From Miscanthus floridulus (taxonomy: Eukaryota; Streptophyta; Magnoliopsida; Poales; Poaceae), in contig NC_089597.1 of the NCBI RefSeq assembly GCF_019320115.1, positions 123,157,485 through 123,221,484 of the forward strand: DNA of 64,000 nucleotides. Reading direction: 5' to 3'. This document shows, one piece after another, positions 32,069 through 45,160 of the stretch. Within the stretch, counting starts at the first letter, position 1, and every line of letters starts with the position of its first letter. A program made the position numbers and the translations under genes. The notes under the pieces were generated by a model. That model saw only the letters and a list, made by a program, of their open reading frames with translations, did no database searches and was not told the DNA's origin.

Positions 32069-35000
32069 ATGGCTTATAACCTTCGTCACGGTCATAGCAT
32101 GGGAGATGAGGAACAACCACCTCCTCCACCACCCACACCAGCTGAGCTAATGCAGACAGTTGTCGAAAGTCAGCGCATGCTAGCTGAGGCGATGCGCCAA
32201 ATGGCTAACCACGAGGATCGACATGTCCGCCAGGGACCCGAGCTGAACCAGTACAGCAGCTTTAAGGACTTCATGGACACAAAGCCTCCTATCTTTAGAG
32301 AGGTAGAAGAACCATTACAAGCTGATGAATGGTTGAGCACGATAGAGCAAAGGTTTGGATTGCTCCGTTTGACAAAAGGTATGAAGGTCTCGTATGCAGG
32401 ACACCAGCTCCAAGGTCCTACAGGCATCTGGTGGACCCATCATAGGACCACCTTCCCTACAAATGTCGAGATAGTTTGGGACTAGTTCCAGGCAGCTTTC
32501 AGGGGACATTTTATCCCTCCTGGTCTCATGGCCATTAAGCATATCGAGTTCATGAAGCTAACCCAAGGCAACAAGAGTCTTAATGAATACCTCCAGGCAT
32601 TCAACAACCTAGCAAGGTATGCTCCCAAGTTCGTGGATAGTGACGCCAAGAAGATAGCTAGTTTCAAGAGGGGACTTTCCCCTAAACTGATGAAGTCTAT
32701 GGGCAACTGCAAGTGTGTCACCTTCAATGAGTTTATCAGTGACACCCTGACTCAGGAGAATAATGATATGGTATATGCTGCTTCCAAGACCCGTAAAAGA
32801 AACTTTGAGGTAGGTGCTTCTCAGTCTAAGGCACCAGTGGTATCCAAAACCCAGTATCGCCCACCCAATGCTAATGTTCGGTACCGCCCACCTCAGAAGA
32901 AGAATCAAGCTAAAACTAGTTTTCGCAAGGGGTACACAATTTCCTTGCCAAAGAATACCTCTGGGCAGGGCAGCTTCAATGTCCCACCAGCAAACAGGCC
33001 GTGCTGGAACTATAACTAGCCTGGTCACTGGGCTAATAAGTGTCCCTATCCTTCCAAGCAGAATGCTTAGGGAAATGTCCGTCAGGGGCGTGTTCACTAC
33101 ACTACTACGGAGGAAATTCCTGCTGGTGAAGTGGTCACCGCTGGTAAGTTCCTTGTTAATGATCACCCTGTAGTTGTGCTCTTTGATTCGGGTGCTTCGC
33201 ATTCCTTTGTGAGTTCTACTTTTGCATCTATGCATAAGATGAATGTGATTACAATTGTCAAGGGTGGTTATTGTATTAGTGCTGCTGGAAATAATATCAT
33301 GACTAACCAAGTAGTTAAAGATGTAAAGATTGAGATTGGGGATCGAGAGTTCCTTATGGATCTTGTAGTTCTGCCGGGGGTAGGAATCGATGTAATCCTA
33401 GGAATGAAGTGGATGAGCAGGAATGGAGTGTTGATCGATACATCAACCCGTGTGGTAATGTTGCGAGATCCTATGGATAAGAAGGGTTTTCTAGTGCAGT
33501 TACCTCGCGATATCGCTATCCACAATACAGCTAATGCTACCCTAGCCAAAGCCATTGAAGATATACCCGTTGTCTGTGAGTTTCCAGATGTCTTCCCTAA
33601 TGACTTGCCTGGATTGCCTCTAGACCGTAAAGTAGAATTCAAGATAGAACTCATTCCGGGTACGGCTCCTATTTCTCGAAGGCCCTATAGAATGCCACCC
33701 AATGAGTTGGCTGAGCTGAAGAGTTAGTTGAATGAGCTACTAAAGAAATGTTTGATTCAGCCTAGTTCTTCTCCTTGGGGTTGTCCGGCTATCTTTGTGA
33801 AGAAGAAGGATGAGTCTCTGCGCATGTGCGTAGATTATCGCCCCCTCAATGCTGTTACTATCAAGAACAAATACCCTCTTTCTCGCATCGATATTCTGTT
33901 TGATTAGCTCTCTAAAGCTAAGGTATTCTCCAAGATTGATTTGAGGTCTGGCTACCATCAGATCAAAATTCGTCCTGAAGATATACCTAAGACAGCTTTC
34001 TCTACTCGTTATGGCTTGTTCGAATACCTTGTCATGTCCTTTGGGTTGACAAATGCTCCGGCACACTTTATGTACATGATGAATTCAGTATTCATGCCGG
34101 AACAAGACAAGTTCATCATCGTGTTCATTGATGATATCCTTGTATATTCTTAGAATGAAGAAGAGCATGCTGAACATCTGAGAATTGTTTTAACTCGGTT
34201 ACGGGACAACCAGCTTTACGCTAAGTTCAGCAAGTGCGAATTCTGGTTGAACAAGATACCTTTTCTAGGTTATGTGTTATCTGGAGATGGAATTTCGGTT
34301 GACCCAACTAAGGTGCAAGAAGTCCTAGAGTGGAAGGCGCCTACTACGGTCATAGAAGTCCGAAGTTTCCTGGGTTTGGCTGGCTATTATCGTCGATTCA
34401 TCTTTTATTTCTCTAAAATCACCAAGCCCATGACTCGACTAATTCAAAAGGATGAGAAGTTTGTGTGGACTCCGAAGTGTGAAGAGGCTTTCCACACTTT
34501 GCGGACCTTACTAACCTCTGCTCCTGTATTGGCACAACCTGACATCGAAAAGCCTTTTGATGTCTACTATGATGCATGTGGCACCGGTTTGGGGTGTGTT
34601 CTTATGCAGGAGGGCCGGGTCATTGTTTATGCTTCGCGCTAGCTTCGAAAACATGAAGTCAATTATCCTACCCATGACTTAGAGCTAGCCGTGGTTGTTC
34701 ATGCCCTAAAGATTTGGAGACATTACTTGCTAGGTAATGTGTGCAACATCTATACGGACCATAAAAGTCTCAAGTATATCTTTACTCAACCCGAGTTGAA
34801 CATGCGTCAACGACGATGGTTAGAATTAATCAAAGACTACAACCTTCAAGTGCACTACCATCCTGGTAAGGCAAATATGGTTGCTGATGCCTTAAGCAGA
34901 AAGGCCCATTGCAATTCCTTAGTTAGTGAAGACTTTCATCTGGCACAACTCCTTCATCCTGTGGTACTCCACAATATCACTGTGGATTGCTCTCTTAGAA

Positions 35001-36472
35001 GTTGAATTATCGAACTCCAGAAGACTGATGTGGGTGTGTTTCATATCAAGCAGAAGATGAAAGATCAGGAGACCAAGCACTTTAGGGTCGATGACAAAGG
35101 AATTCTCTAGTTTAATGATAGGCTTGTAGTACCCAAAGACAAAGAACTTAGAAATCAGATTATGGCTGAAGCCCATTCTTCTAAATTGTCCATCCATCCT
35201 GGTAGCAGTAAAATGTATCAAGATCTCAAGCTGTATTATTGGTGGACCAAGATGAAGAAAGAAATCGCAGCCTACGTGGCAAGGTGTGATAACTGTTGCA
35301 GAGTCAAGGCTATTCACATAAGGCCCAGATTATTGCAGCCACTCTCTATTCCTAGCTGGAAGTGGGAAGAAATTGTCATGGATTTCATTGTTGGATTACC
35401 CACTACCAAAAAGGGTTGTGATTCCATCTGGGTTATCGTAGATCGTCTAACTAAATCCACTGATTTTATTCCGGTCAAGTCTACCTATCACCCTCACAAT
35501 TATGCTGAGATTTATTTTCAACAAGTGGTACATCTCCATGGTGTACCCAAATCCATTGTTTCAGATAGAGGACCGCAATTCATGGCTCGCTTTTGGGAGT
35601 GCTTACATCAGAATCTAGCCACTCATCTAATCCGTAGTTCTGCCTATCATCCGCAAACATCAGGACAGACTGAGCGTGTCAATCAAATTCTTGAAGACAT
35701 GCTTAGAGCTTGTCTTATCTCTTGCAAAGGCTCTTGGGAGGACTGGTTGCCTCTCGTTGAATTCTCTTATAACAACAGTTATCAAGAGAGTATCAAAATG
35801 GCTCCTTTTGAAGCTCTTTATGGCCGCAAGTGTAGAACTCCTTTGAACTGGGTGGAACCTGGAGAAAGAAGATTCTATGGTATTGATTTTGTAAAAGAAG
35901 CCGAAGAGCAAGTCTAAACTATACAGAAGAATATGACTGCCGCTTAGGCTAGACAAAAGAGCTATGCTAACAAGAGAAGAAAACCTATTGAGTTTGAAGT
36001 AGGTGACCATGTTTATCTGAAGGTATCCCCTATGAAAGGAGTAAAACGTTTTGGAATCAAAAGGAAGCTTGAGCCTCGATATGTTGGACCTTACCACGTT
36101 ATCGAGAAAAGTGGAAGAGTAGCATATAAACTCGATCTACCACGTGAAATGGGAGCTATATTCCCGGTATTCCATGTGTCCCAACTGAAGAAGTGTCTCC
36201 GTATTGCCGAGGAAAGAATAGCAACAAGGAAAATCAACTTGAAATTTGATCTTTCTTATGAGGAGAAGCCCATGCAAGTTCTGGATACTCAAGAAAGAGT
36301 GACTTGTAAGCGAGTAGTTAAGTTGTACAAGGTAGTTTGGAGTAATCATAGTGATCGGGATGCAATATGGGAGCGGAAAGATTATTTAAAGGAAAATTAT
36401 CCGGCTTTCTATACTGATTGGTACGCTTTCCAAATCTCGGGACGAGATTTTTCTAAGGGGGGAGGGCTGTAA
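32069..36472 (+). pseudogene. Chromovirus gag-pol polyprotein, plus copy
   Basis: The frame spans 1468 codons without a single net frameshift but with eleven in-frame stops (32483, 33017, 33068, 33725, 33905, 34151, 34640, 35003, 35108, 35915, 35945). Order: gag domain (residues about 60-230), damaged zinc knuckle (near 314), protease [11 protein letters not shown] (near 371), RT with [10 protein letters not shown] (near 685), RNase H ([18 protein letters not shown]), integrase with HHCC finger and the DDE residues in WVIVDRLTKS, VSDRGPQF and TERVNQ, and a C-terminal chromodomain (about 36265-36430, VVKLYKVVWSNHSDRDAIWE). The end matches the chromovirus lineage. The stop TAA at 36470 lies inside the 3' LTR. 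Confidence 0.93.
36454..36467 (+). other. Chromovirus polypurine tract
   Basis: AAGGGGGGAGGGC directly precedes the LTR start and is still coding, for the last residues of the polyprotein. The inverted copy has the same tract at about 40351-40364. Confidence 0.8.
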
Positions 36473-37068
36473 CACCCTAGGTGTTTGGCTTCCACATAAC
36501 TGCATTTCATTTCATAAACATATGTCATCATGCCATTGTCACTGAAACATACATATGCAACATTCGCAAATTTTGTTTGTTTCATGCTTGATTGCTTATG
36601 AATGGTAGTAGTGCAACATGTGAATGCAACATGAGTTTCTTATACCTTGAAACATGGCAACATGGTAGGAATGTGGCAAGTTAAAATTGCAACAAAAGTA
36701 ATGAAACATGTGAAACATGGAATTGCAACATTTGGGTGAATTGCTTGTTTTGTTGCTTCATCACATGTGATCATTTGAAATTGGTATAGCACTTGTGTAA
36801 AGTGGTTGATTTTGGTCTAATACACCTTAACTACACTTAGGGTAATTGATGGGACATTGTTCATGTGGACCAAAATGACCAAATTGCCCTTTTGTAGAGG
36901 TTTGACTTGAAATGACCCCTAGAGTGTCACTGTTTGACTGATTCAAAAGACCAACTTAGAGACCTTGCATGGCTAAGCACTCTTTACCAAAGTTGTAGCT
37001 AATTTATCAAGGAACAAAAGTTGTTTTATGACCAACTCATGAAAATGTGTGGAACATGTTCAAACAAG
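36468..37068 (+). repeat. Chromovirus 3' LTR, truncated to 600 bp
   Basis: It matches 25663-26263 closely and then jumps, at the shared hexamer AACAAG, into sequence from within the hAT remnant left of the element. About 4 kb of LTR are missing. Confidence 0.88.
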
Positions 37069-38311
37069 CCTAGAAATGGTGTTCAAATTGATAAATCTTT
37101 TGTCAGCTAGCACGTTGTCAATGTAAATATTAAGCTCATGACTAAGGTTTTTTAATAACCGACTAAGGTCTTTAGTTGTGTTGAATCGAAACCATCATGT
37201 ATGACAGCCAAGTCCATCAAACTCTAAAAGTTTAAAGCTTCATCAAACACTTACCACATTTTCATATACTCTAGCCATTCACATATATTTTGTGAACCAC
37301 TTTTCAAAAAAATATTGTGATACTCTATGGAAACATAAGACTTGATTGTGGTCTAAAAGGACTCTAATCACTACTTTCTTACTTGGCATCTTGCTGGAAT
37401 GAGGAAACACAAACACTTTCGCTGGAAGGCAACGTCGCATGTTTGATGAACCAACGAAGTGCAGATTGGATCATTGTAGAATTGGGCATTTACGTTACTT
37501 TGTCGACTCATCCAAGTGCCGTGGAGCGGAGCGCCTGACTAGTCACCCCCACCGGTAGGATGCAACGCGCCGACGCGAGAGCAAAGAAACAAGGAAGATC
37601 GAAGGGAAGAGGCAAGTGGAGGAGTTGAACCGTTGGATGGGAGACTGTGAGAAAGAAATTGATCACGAGCATGGAACAGAGGCCAAACGAGAAGTCTGGG
37701 CTGTTGCCTATACGGCTGTACGAGCCTGCTAGAATCACATCCATGGAGCGTGATTGCCTTTGCAGTTTGTAGGCCTAGGACAATGCGCTGTTGGGCTACC
37801 AGGGTCAATCGTGTACAATTTTTGCCTGGGTCAATCCTGCCAAAATTCCTAGACTATAAAGCCAGCCACCGAGTCATCGGGGTCGGACCACCCCTACGAC
37901 ATAACGTAGCTTTGCCACTCAGGTTAGGGGCGGAGGGAAGACATGACACCAAGGGTCGAGGTGCTGACGGGTGGGGACACGGTCATCCACCGCCCGAGCA
38001 GGCAGGCCGCAAACCAACTGGGGACACGGTCAGATGCGCTTCCGACATTTTTTACCAAGCCCTGTCGACCTTGGTCTGCTCCGCCGCAGCCCATAACCAC
38101 GATTGAGCGAAGCTGGGCGCACGGGGGATGCAATGGATGACTTCGCTGGGCGATGAGCAGGGGGTGTGGAGCAGTCATCATCGGACTCCTCGAGGCCGGC
38201 GTCATCCGCCCACTGACGGTGCTTAGAGTGCCCCCTCGGGGAGCTGCTCAGGTAGTATGGGGCCACGGTTGGTGAGAGGGAGGACCTAGGCACAAATCTT
38301 CCAGTTCGAAC
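37069..38311. repeat. Duplicate of the left flank (24420-25662)
   Basis: Near-identical to 24420-25662 over 1.24 kb, with a few dozen mostly transition differences. It contains the inner part of the hAT remnant and the GC-rich segment and stops precisely at the LTR start, as in the first copy. The flank is too similar to be an independent insertion site. Confidence 0.92.
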
Positions 38312-40196
38312 TGTAACACCCTAGGTGTTTGGCTTCCACATAACTGCATTTCATTTCATAAACATATGTCATTATGCCATTGTCACTGAAACATACATAT
38401 GCAACATTCGCAAATTCTGTTTGTTTCATGCTTGATTGCTTATGAATGGTAGTAGTGCAACATGTGAATGCAACATGAGTTTCTTATACCTTGAAACATG
38501 GCAACATGGTAGGAATGTGGCAAGTTAAAATTGCAACAAAAGTAATGAAACATGTGAAACATGGAATTGCAACATTTGGGTGAATTGCTTGTTCTGTTGC
38601 TTCATCACATGTGATCATTTGAAATTGGTATAACACTTGTGTAAAGTGGTTGATTTTGGTCTAATACACCTTAACTACACTTAGGGTAATTGATGGGACA
38701 TTGTTCATGTGGACCAAAATGACCAAATTGCCCTTTTGGAGAGGTTTGACTTGAAATGACCCCTAGAGTGTCACTATTTGACTGATTCAAAAGACCAACT
38801 TAGAGACCTTGCATGGCTGAGCACTCTTTACCAAAGTTGTAGCTAATTTATCAAGGAACAAAAGTTGTTTTATGACCAACTCATGAAAATGTGTGGAACA
38901 TGTTCAAACAAGGCCCACAAGTCATTTTTCCCTGCTGAGTTCTCACTGAAAAATTTGTCTAAGTCATTGATGCCATTCCAGTTGGATCGAGCCAACTTTG
39001 GCTTAATACAACTCAGGATACAGGGTGAATTAGCTGTAGATTTCTAAATCAAAGTTGTAGCCCTACCATAGATCTACAACTTTTGTTTACATTACTTCCA
39101 CTAAATTGGCACGGTTTAAGAGATCCATCACGCTTAAGTTCGTCTGTCAGTCGTCGTCTTTGAACACTGAAACGAAAAATTCAGAAAACAAGCAGAGCTC
39201 GCCATGGCTGACCGGCGCAGGAGCTGATCGCTGCGTGGCACGCATGCTCGGCCAAAGCCTCCACGTCGTGCATCCGAGCTCCAGATGAAAGCCAGCGCCT
39301 GCCCGACGCACTCGCCTGCTCCATTTGCACTCTTTTGCCTCCACCGCGCGCAGTGCCGAGCCGCCGTAGCTCCTCCAGTTCCGACTGAGCATCGCCGTTG
39401 CCTTGCGCGCTCGCCACTGCAAAAACGCACCGGCCATCTTGCCCCTAGCTTTGCCATGATCCCCTCTACCACCTCCACCTTTCAGTCGGTCCATTTGAGC
39501 CTTGGTAAGGGCGTAATCGCCATTTCTTCCACCGCCGCCATGGCGGGACCTCGCCGGAGTTGGCGCTCCACACGGCCAACTATCACTGCGACCTTCCCAT
39601 CCTTTCTCTCCCTTGCGCTAGGTGCTGTGCGTGACGCTGAAGCTCGTAGAGTGGGCCACAAGGGCCGTGACGCCGTAGCCTCACCGGAGCCGGCCAAGCC
39701 GTGGCCAAGCGCCGCCATGGCCGTCACCACCCCCTCTTGCTGCGGTAATAGCCAAAATTGATGGCATTGCTAGATGCGCATTGATAAGGCAAACACCGTA
39801 GTACCGCTAGACTCGCCGGAGATGTCGCCGTCGACGAGCTATGCCGCCGTCCGTTCTTCCTCCCCTGTTTGTCTCTCTGTCGCGTGGGCCCCTTTTGTCA
39901 GTCGCCGATGCGGAGGCGGGAGCCAGCCTGGGCCACATCATGGCTAGGCTGCGCTTGCGCATGTGTCGTGGGCCACCGAGTCTGACCGGGCCGGCCCAGC
40001 AGTAGAGTTAGGGTTTCAACATTGTTTTGGTTTTATTCTTTTCACAGATTTGTGTATAGATTCAAAAATATGTATCTCCTAATTGGTAGCTTCAAATGAT
40101 GTGGTTCCAATTTTGTTGAGTTCATGATATTGTCTAGTTTATATTAAAAATACTATTTATGCCATGTTCTGTTATGAAAAAAGGGAGTTGTTATTT
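38312..40196 (+). repeat. Second chromovirus LTR start, 1.9 kb
   Basis: It matches 25663-27545 closely, including the GC-rich block, then breaks off within GAAAAAAGGGAGTTG. It follows the duplicated flank just as the first LTR does, so it derives from the same insertion event. Confidence 0.9.
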
Positions 40197-40350
40197 CTAG
40201 ATAGACCTGTCATTTCTGGATAGACGTGTCATTTCTGGATAGATTCAAGGTTTACTGGAATTCAAATTAGTTTATATTAAAAATATGATTTATGCACATG
40301 TTTATAAAATGAAATGCAATTAGTGGAAGCCAAACACCTAGGGTGTTATA
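40197..40350. repeat. Scrambled junction of LTR pieces
   Basis: Short pieces from different LTR positions are joined: a doubled GTCATTTCTGGATAGA unit (compare 28178), GTTTATATTAAAAATATGATTTATGC (compare 27490), then an inverted LTR start, closing at 40350 with TATAACACCCTAGG on the minus strand. This suggests template-switching repair. Confidence 0.65.
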
Positions 40351-43300
40351 GCCCTCCCCCCTTAGAAAAATCTCGTCCTGAGATTTGGAAAGCGTACCAA
40401 TCAGTATAGAAAGCCGGATAGTTTTCCTTTAAATAATCTTCCTGCTCCCAGGTTGCATCCCGTTCGCTATGATTACTCCAAACTACCTTGTATAACTTAA
40501 CTACTCATGTATGAGTCACTCTTTCTTGAGTATCCAGGACTTTCACGAGCTTTTCCTCATAAGAAAGATCAGATTTCAAGTTGACTTTCCTTGTTGCTAT
40601 TCTTTCCTCGGGAATACAAAGACACTTCTTCAGCTGGGACACATGGAATACCGGGAATATAGCTCCCATCTCATGTGGTAGATCGAGCTTATATGCGACT
40701 CTTCCACTTTTCTCGATAATGCGGTAAGGTCCAACATATCGAGGCTCAAGCTTCCTTTTAATTCCAAAATGTTTTACTCCTTTCATAGGGGATACCTTCA
40801 GATAAACGTGATCACCTACTTCAAACTCAATAGGTTTTCTTCTCTTGTCAGCATAGCTCTTTTGTCTAGCCTGAGCGGCAGTCATATTCTTCTGTATAGT
40901 TTGGACTTGCTCTTCGGCTTCTTTTACAAAATCAATACCATAGAATCTTCTTTCTCCGGGTTCCACCCAGTTCAAAGGAGTTCTACACTTGTGGCCATAA
41001 AGAGCTTCAAAAGGAGCCATTTTGATACTCTCTTGATAACTGTTGTTATCAGAGAATTCAGCGAGAGGTAACCAGTCCTCCCAAGAGCCTTTGCAAGAGA
41101 TAAGACAAGCTCTAAGCATGTCTTCAAGAATTTGATTAACACGCTCAGTCTGTCCTGATGTTTGCGGATGATAGGCAGAACTGCGGATTAGATGAGTGCC
41201 AAGATTCTGATGTAAGCACTCCCAAAAGCGAGCCGTGAATTGCAGTCCTCTATCAGAAACAATGGATTTGGGTACACCATGGAGACGTACCACTTGTTGA
41301 AAATAAATCTTAGCATAATTGTGCGGGTGATAGGTAGACTTGACCGGAATAAAGTGAGCAGATTTAGTTAGATGATCTACGATAACCCAGATGGAATCAC
41401 AACCCTTTTTGGTAGTGGGTAATCCAACAATAAAATTCATGCTAATTTCTTTCCACTTCCAGCCAGGAATAGAGAGTGGCTGCAATAATCCAGGCCCTAT
41501 ATGAATAGCCTTGACTCTGCAACAGTTATCGCACCTTGCCACGTAGGCTGCGATTTCTTTCTTCATCTTGGTCCACCAATAATATAGCTTGAGATCTTGA
41601 TACATTTTATTGCTACCAGGATGGATGGACAATTTAGAAGAATGGGCTTCAGCCATAATTTGATTTCTAAGTTCTTTGTCTTTGGGTACCACAAGCCTAT
41701 CATTAAACCAGAGAATTCCTTTGTCATCAACCCTAAAGTGCTTGGTCTCTTTCTCTTTCATCTTTCGGTTGATGTGAAACACACCCACATCAGTCTTCTG
41801 GAGTTCGATAATTCGACTTCTAAGAGAGCAATCCACAGTGATATTATGGAGTACTACAGGATGAAGGAGGTGTGCCAGATGAAAGTCTTCACTAACTAAG
41901 GAATTGCAATGGGCCTTTCTGCTTAAGGCATTAGCAACCACATTTGCCTTACCAGGATGGAAGTGAACTTGAAGGTTGTAGTCTTTGATTAATTCTAACC
42001 ATCGTCGTTGACGCATGTTCAACTCGGGTTGAGTAAAGATATACTTGAGGCTTTTATGGTCAGTATAGATGTTGCACACATTACCCAGCAAGTAATGTCT
42101 CCAAATCTTCAGGGCATGAACAACCGTGGCTAGCTCTAAGTCATGGGTAGGATAGTTCACTTCATGTTTTCGAAGCTGGCGTGAAGCATAAGCAATGACC
42201 TGGCCCTCCTACATAAGAAGACACCCCAAACCGGTGCCACATGCATCACAGTAGACATCAAAAGGCTTCTCGATGTCAGGTTGTGCCAATACAGGAGCAG
42301 AGGTTAGTAAGGTCCGCAAAGTGTGGAAAGCCTCTTCACACTTCAGAGTCCACACAAACTTCTCATCTTTTTGAAGTAGTCGAGTCATGGGCTTGGCGAT
42401 TTTTGAGAAATCTGGGATAAAGCGACGATAGTAGCTAGCCAAACCTAGGAAACTTCGGACTTCTGTGACCGTTGTAGGTGCCTTCCACTCTAGGACTTCT
42501 TGCACCTTAGTAGGGTCAACCGAAATTCCATCACCAGATAACACATGACCTAGAAAAGGTATCTTGTTCAACCAGAATTTGCACTTGCTAAACTTAGCAT
42601 AAAGCTAGTTGTCACGTAACCGAGTTAAAACAATTCTCAGATGTTCAGCATGCTCTTCTTCATTCTGAGAATATACAAGGATATCATCAATAAACACGAC
42701 GACAAACTTGTCCAATTCCGGCATGAATACAGAATTCATCAGGTACATAAAGTGTGTCGGAGCATTTGTCAACCCAAAGGACATGACGAGGTATTCGAAC
42801 AAGCCATAACGAGTAGAGAAAGCTGTCTTAGGTATATCTTCAGGACAAATTTTGATCTGATGGTAGCCAGACCTCAAATTGATCTTGGAGAATACCTTAG
42901 CTTTGGAGAGCTGATCAAACAGAATATCGATGCGAGGAAGAGGGTATTTGTTCTTGATAGTAACAGCATTTAGGGGGTGATAATCCACGCACATGCGCAA
43001 AGATTCGTCCTTCTTCACAAAGATGGCCGGACAACCCCAAGGAGAACAACTAGACCGAATCAAACCTTTCTTCAATAGCTCATTCAGTTGACTCTTCAAC
43101 TCAGCCAACTCATTGGGCGGCATTCTATAGGGTCTTCGAGAAATAGGAGCCGTACCCGGAATGAGTTCTATCTTGAATTCTACATCACGGTCCAGAGGTA
43201 ATCCAGGCAAGTCATCAGGGAAGACATCTGGAAACTCACAGACAACTGTTAGATCCTTAATGGCTTTGGCTAGGGTAGCATTGGCCGTATTGTGGATAGA

Positions 43301-44745
43301 GATATCACGCGGTAACTGCACTAGAAAACCCTTCTTATCCACAAGATCCCTCAACATTACCACACGGGTTGATGTATCGATCAACACTCCATTCCCGCTC
43401 ATCCACTTTATTCCTAGGATTACATCGATTCCTACCCCGGTAGAACTACAAGATCCGTAGGGAACTCTCGATCCCCAATCTCAAGCTTTACATCTTTAAC
43501 TACTTGGTTAGTCAGGATATTATTTCCAGCAGCACTAATACAATAACCACCCTTGACAATTGTAATCACATTCATCTTATGCACAGATGCAAAAGTAGAA
43601 CTCACAAAGGAATGCGAAGCACCCGAATCAAAGAGCACAACTACAAGGTGATCATTAACAAGGAACTTACCAGCGGTGACCACTTCACCAGTAGGAATTT
43701 CCTCCACAGTCGTGTAGTGAACACGCCCCTGACGGACGTTTCCTTAAGCATTCTGCTTGGAAGGATAGGGACACTTATTTGCCCAATGACCAGGCTGGTT
43801 ACAGTTCCAGCACGGCCTGTTTGCTGGTGGGGCATTGGAGCTACCCTGTACAGAGATATTCTTTGGCAAGGAAATTGTGTATCCCTTGCGAAAACCAGTT
43901 TTAGCTTGATTCTTTTTCTGAGGTGGGCGGTACCGGACATTAGCATTGGGAGGATGGTACTGGGTCTTGGATACCATTGGAGCCTTAGACTAAGAAGCAC
44001 CAGCCTCAAAGTTTCTTTTACGGTTCTTGGAAGCATCATATATCTTGTCATTATTCTCCTGAGTCAGGGTGTCACTGATAAACTCATTGAAGGTGACATA
44101 CTTACAGTTACCCATAGACTTCATCAGTTTAGGGGAAAGTCCCCTCTTGAAGCTAGCTATTCTCTTGGCGTCAGTATCGATGAACTCGGGAGCATACCTC
44201 GCCGGGTTGTTGAATGCCTGGAGGTATTCATTAAGACTCTTGTTGCCTTAGGTTAGCTTCATAAACTCGGTATGCTTAATGGCCATGAGACCAGGAGGGA
44301 TAAAGTGTCCCCTGAAAGCTGCCTGGAACTGGTCCCAAACGATCTCAATGTTAGCAGGGAAGATGGTCCTATGATGGGTCCACCAGATGCCTGCAGGGCC
44401 ATGGAGCTGGTGTCCTGCATACGAAGCCTTCATGCCTTCTGTCAAACGGAGCAATCCAAACCTTTGCTCTATCATACTCAACCATTCATCAGCTTGTAAT
44501 AGTTCTTCTACCTCTCTAAAGATAGAAGGCTTTGTGTCCATGAAGTCCTTAAAGCTGCTGTACTGGTTCGGCTCGGGTCCCTGGCGGACATGCCGATCCT
44601 CACGGTTAGCCATCTAGCGCATAGCCTCAGCTAGCATGCGCTGACTTTCCACGATAGTCTGCATTAGCTCAGCTGGTGTGGGCGGTGGAGGAGGTGGTTA
44701 TTCCTCATCTCCCATGCTACGACCACGACGAAGGTTATAAGCCAT
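40346..44745 (-). pseudogene. Chromovirus gag-pol polyprotein, minus copy
   Basis: Same domain order as the plus copy and better preserved: a 551-codon open stretch (42160-40505) covers RNase H, integrase and part of the chromodomain. The zinc knuckle CWNCNQPGHWANKCPYP is intact here. Protease ([11 protein letters not shown]) and the RT box [10 protein letters not shown] are intact. Damage: stops near 44698, 44614, 44246, 43990, 43744, 42605, 42209 and 40502, and one single-base loss near 43437 within a G-run that shifts the frame in the protease-RT spacer. Its 3' end faces the plus copy. Confidence 0.93.
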
Positions 44746-45160
44746 CTGCAAAATGTATAGCCAATGAACACTGACGATGTGGAAATTTTTGTAGATGAAT
44801 TATATAATTATGCCAAACTGAGTCCATTGGAGAGAATACATTTATATAATCAACAGAGGCACAATCATTCATCACAATCACACAACTCATCGAGCGCATC
44901 AATTGACACATAAATGCGATGAACTTAACCAATAGCGAGATCTATAGACCGCAAAGACGAAATTTAACAAAGGCTCACATACGTGGAGCATAACACGTTT
45001 GATAGGTTACATCGAAGCCATAGTGGTTCCAAACTTACATCAAGGGTAACATAGGGTTTGATATTACATCCCAACGATTAACTTGATACAAAGCTACTCG
45101 TTCATGCATGAGGATCAACAAAAGACTAGCTCTAGCGCATTAGCTAAGTAGTAAGCTAAA

